DNA of 64,000 bases from Bacteroidaceae bacterium (GTDB taxonomy: Bacteria > Bacteroidota > Bacteroidia > Bacteroidales > Bacteroidaceae), in contig JAGAQH010000029.1 of the NCBI GenBank assembly GCA_017622815.1, forward strand, positions 181,559-245,558, in the 5' to 3' direction. Within the stretch, counting starts at the first letter, position 1, and each line of letters begins with the position of its first letter. Positions 61,597 to 64,000 of the stretch are shown one piece after another. Under the pieces are notes generated by a model, which saw only the letters and a list, made by a program, of their open reading frames with translations, made no database searches and had not been told where the DNA came from. Position numbers and translations under genes: made by a program.

Positions 61597-63057
61597 TTAT
61601 CTTATGTATAGCCTGCCGTTCTGTATAAAGACACCTTTGGTCTTGGCTGGGTTTACCCTACGTCCGGTCAGGTCGAATACCTTATGCACCACAACCTCGT
61701 GTGAAGTTCCGGTAATATCGTCTATGCCTGTCACGGCAGGAACACCCACAACCTTAACGTCCCTGATTTCCCAGCCATAGCATGCATCTGCATTGCTGGT
61801 ATAGTGGAACGCCAGTACTATCTGCCTACCGGCAAAGACATCAAGGCTGATTGTACCCGAACTTGACTCTGGCGTCCAACCGGAAGCCGGTGCAACGGGG
61901 AAGTCAACATCCAGAGTTTCCCATGCCGTTTCCTGAGGAGCATCGCAATAGTCATCGGTTACGAGCACACTGAAATATACGTCCTTGACATCAACTCCGA
62001 CATTGAAACCAGTCTGGTGTACGAACTCCAACTTGGCAGACTTGTAATCCGTCAGGTCCACATCGGCAAGGAGATAGTTGTCTGCAACCTTACCCATGCT
62101 GTATGCGTTTGCCACTGCTCCATACTTGCTGTCGCTACGCCACAGGGTTCCCTCAGTGCCATCGGGCTTGACATCACGGAATATGCCCAGGCTTCCGGTC
62201 ATCGCCTCGTCGACAATGTCAACCGTCTCCTCGGGAACAACTGTTGATGCTCCTTCTATAGTGAAGGCATAGTCTACACTGTCGCCCCAGACATACTCAC
62301 AAAGGTTGGGGAAGTCTACAAACGGATTGCGGTTGCCCTGTATGCCATATACAGCCTCGTTACGTGCAATCTCTATCTCGTCTACAGGATCCTGGCGAGA
62401 CCATCTAAGCACCATTTCCATTGTCCAATCGTTGAACGTTGGCCACTGGTTGTTCTCCAACTGGTCAAGGCCATTGCTTCGCCATGTCAGGTCGCTATAA
62501 CATGTAACCATGTACATGTAGGTACGGGCAAAGTCACCCTTCCACTTGTCTTCGGGTTCCCATACCTTGTTGCTCACCTCATTGCAGTTGCCTATCTTGA
62601 TGCTGCCATTGTCGTAGGAAATGTTACGTGTCACCTCTCCCATGGCATAGTTGCTCTTCTTGCTGTTCGCCTCACTGTCGCTGGGCATCAGATTGAACAG
62701 GTCAAAGTAAGCCTGAACCTCACTGCCTCCCCACCAACTCTTGGCAAAAGAGTGTTCGATATTCATGCCACTCGGCGCCTTGTTAACCGTTGTAAACTGG
62801 CGGCGGTTGGTGCTGTATCTGTCTATACAGTAGTTGTCTGCCGTGCGGTCGGTAACATAGAAACCGCTCCACGTACGTCCATCGCCACCACCATATCCCA
62901 ACACGGAAGCCGTGCGGATGATGTCATGCAGGGCAGACTTCAAAGCTGCCTTGCTCTTTCCGTTTGCCTTGTCGTAATATCCGTCAGGAAAAGCGGCCGA
63001 TACAAATTGTACAACAGCGCACAACGACCACACAAATACTGCAAGTCTACATTTCAT
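61597..63057 (-). CDS. Secreted endonuclease I family protein with C-terminal sorting-type tail
   Basis: A 486-residue exported nuclease. After a signal peptide (LAVFVWSLCAVVQFVSA), residues ~25-255 are an endonuclease I domain (PF04231): NIEHSFAKSWWGG with the catalytic His, DLFNLMPSDSEANSKKSNYA and the metal-binding Asn-rich part. A choice-of-anchor J-like beta-sandwich covers ~285-430 (NYLLADVDLTDYKSAKLEFV). The tail KVFDLTGRRVNPAKTKGVFI with QNGRLYIR resembles that of the large secreted protein at 28549-31827, so both may use the same export route, probably T9SS. Its stop codon is 8 bases from the longer truA start. It overlaps the DUF308 gene by one codon (TAATG). Confidence 0.92.
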   Translation of the reverse strand: MKCRLAVFVWSLCAVVQFVSAAFPDGYYDKANGKSKAALKSALHDIIRTASVLGYGGGDGRTWSGFYVTDRTADNYCIDRYSTNRRQFTTVNKAPSGMNIEHSFAKSWWGGSEVQAYFDLFNLMPSDSEANSKKSNYAMGEVTRNISYDNGSIKIGNCNEVSNKVWEPEDKWKGDFARTYMYMVTCYSDLTWRSNGLDQLENNQWPTFNDWTMEMVLRWSRQDPVDEIEIARNEAVYGIQGNRNPFVDFPNLCEYVWGDSVDYAFTIEGASTVVPEETVDIVDEAMTGSLGIFRDVKPDGTEGTLWRSDSKYGAVANAYSMGKVADNYLLADVDLTDYKSAKLEFVHQTGFNVGVDVKDVYFSVLVTDDYCDAPQETAWETLDVDFPVAPASGWTPESSSGTISLDVFAGRQIVLAFHYTSNADACYGWEIRDVKVVGVPAVTGIDDITGTSHEVVVHKVFDLTGRRVNPAKTKGVFIQNGRLYIR

Positions 63058-63692
63058 TATTCCTGCTCCTCCTTCTCGTTGGCGTTGATAACCTCAAAAT
63101 CCACATACTCTGCTTCGCGGGCCTTGCGGGCTGCTTCCTCTGCCTTCTTCTGCTCACGCTCGAACACCTTGGTATAGTGCTTGGTACGAAGGGCCAGGAA
63201 CATATCGCTAAGGCCATAGTAGATACACGTCGCACCCAATATCTTGAACAATGTGGCGGCAGCCTCACTGGTATGCGTAACACAATATGCGCCCACACCT
63301 ATCAGAACAAGAGGCATGAACATAAGTAACCATGAAAACGGTGACACCTTGCGGTTTACAAACATGGAAAGGAACTGGTTGATGCCGGCCAGCAACAACA
63401 GGAAACCTATCAGGAACACAAGGTAAGTTACGAAGTTATCGGGATACATTATCAGGTATACACCCAACATAATACTGCCTATCGACATCAAGGGAAAGGA
63501 CGGACGAACTATCGCATTCCTGCTAAGTTGACCATACAGATAGGCAATTACGCCGAACACTCCAGGCAACAGGAACAGCAAACCTATCAATTTGACTATC
63601 AAAGCAGGCATCTGCTCTGCATTGAACAGCAAAAGCAAGCCTACCAACAATGAGCACAATGAGCGAAAGATATAACTACTTATCAACTTCAT
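63057..63692 (-). CDS. DUF308 (HdeD-like) membrane protein
   Basis: A 211-residue membrane protein with six helices in pairs (CSLLVGLLLLFNAEQMPALI, FVTYLVFLIGFLLLLAGINQ), typical of DUF308/HdeD, a family tied to acid stress in E. coli without known mechanism. The C-terminal ~45 residues are charged and helical (EREQKKAEEAARKAREAEYV). Its stop overlaps the start of the endonuclease I gene (TAATG), so they are coupled and the run DUF308-endonuclease I-truA-DMT-DUF3256 is probably one operon. Confidence 0.88.
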   Translation of the reverse strand: MKLISSYIFRSLCSLLVGLLLLFNAEQMPALIVKLIGLLFLLPGVFGVIAYLYGQLSRNAIVRPSFPLMSIGSIMLGVYLIMYPDNFVTYLVFLIGFLLLLAGINQFLSMFVNRKVSPFSWLLMFMPLVLIGVGAYCVTHTSEAAATLFKILGATCIYYGLSDMFLALRTKHYTKVFEREQKKAEEAARKAREAEYVDFEVINANEKEEQE

Positions 63693-63742
63693 AACATCTA
63701 TTCTCTAAGATTAAACATCAAATAATTCTCCCTTACAAGGTA

Positions 63743-63773
63743 CAAAGGTACAATAAAAAGATGACAAAGCAAT
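63743..63773 (-). promoter_or_regulatory. Possible promoter of the DUF308 operon
   Basis: On the minus strand TACCTTTG (63743-63750) is a good -7 box; TTG (63771-63773) 20 bases upstream is a partial -33 match. The ATG at 63692 is 51 bases downstream. Confidence 0.55.
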
Positions 63774-63861
63774 CGTTTAGACTAAAAAGCTACATCAAAG
63801 TGTGTAAGCATCCGAACAGAGAGAGCAAGAGGAAGTTCTCCCAAACTTCCCCCACAAACGC

Positions 63862-63899
63862 AAAGGAGTCCTTCGGAACATTCTCCAAAGGACTCCTCT
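63862..63899 (-). terminator. Hairpin after the 5S rRNA gene
   Basis: AGGAGTCCTT (63864-63873) pairs with AAAGGACTCCT (63887-63897) around an A/T-containing loop, just downstream of the 5S 3' end on the minus strand. The T tract is weak. Confidence 0.7.
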
Positions 63900-63907
63900 T
63901 CTCTAAA

Positions 63908-64000
<93 letters not shown>

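Overview
The window looks like chromosomal DNA of a Bacteroidales bacterium, probably Prevotellaceae or Bacteroidaceae. The evidence is type IX secretion genes (porZ, the DUF5103 plug protein), an Mfa2/FimB-type lipoprotein, a TonB-dependent receptor paired with lipoproteins, families such as DUF4831, DUF3256 and DUF5689, and promoters of the Bacteroidetes form TTTG-N19-21-TAnnTTTG. The species cannot be fixed from sequence alone.

Layout. 1-9.6 kb: porZ (cut by the window start) lies directly behind a Wzc-type tyrosine kinase on the minus strand. Divergent from them is an apparently co-transcribed plus-strand run: a degenerate sugar-transferase-like protein, an unknown protein, a coiled-coil protein, zapA, rny, a HAD-type hydrolase and a Wza-type polysaccharide export lipoprotein. 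A Mfa2/FimB-like lipoprotein follows. 9.6-13.1 kb: BrkB-type membrane protein, RNase P RNA and a DegP/HtrA lipoprotein protease. 13.2-15.3 kb: a tight cassette of a small secreted protein, an HPr-kinase-like ATPase, a signal-peptidase-like protein and a PqqD-type protein, which resembles a peptide modification system. 15.3-25.9 kb: UPF0126 channel, T9SS plug protein, then a surface-polysaccharide region with a Wzx flippase, two GT2 and two GT4 glycosyltransferases and an MFS-like protein; no Wzy polymerase was recognised. 

20.8-36.3 kb is repeat-rich. Several dispersed families occur between genes: GAAACYTGAAAC-type arrays, GC-rich palindromic units of CCCCTCCGTC type, CTCCTTAA-type pyrimidine runs, CTATAG and CCTAGG runs, and a 27-bp perfect palindrome. 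A DUF559 endonuclease-like gene and a four-helix-bundle (S23/IVP-type) gene each sit inside one repeat family, and the 3' end of each gene is made of repeat sequence. Also here are proS, a large AT-rich secreted lectin-like protein with a host-like sorting tail, a 59-residue peptide gene, an S24 peptidase-like protein, a GH20 hexosaminidase and mtgA. 

37-51 kb is mostly core metabolism: AAA ATPase, nifJ, a MscS channel, an AmpG-like transporter, coaX, pgeF, DUF4831, hpt, adk, obgE and fba. 50.8-63.1 kb holds three secreted nuclease genes of different families (EEP, DNA/RNA non-specific NUC, endonuclease I) around a TonB-dependent receptor and two OB-fold-type surface lipoproteins, which suggests use of extracellular nucleic acid. 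rpmE2, a DUF3256 gene, a DMT transporter, truA and a DUF308 gene lie among and after them. The window ends inside a 5S rRNA gene on the minus strand, so an rRNA operon continues beyond the right edge.
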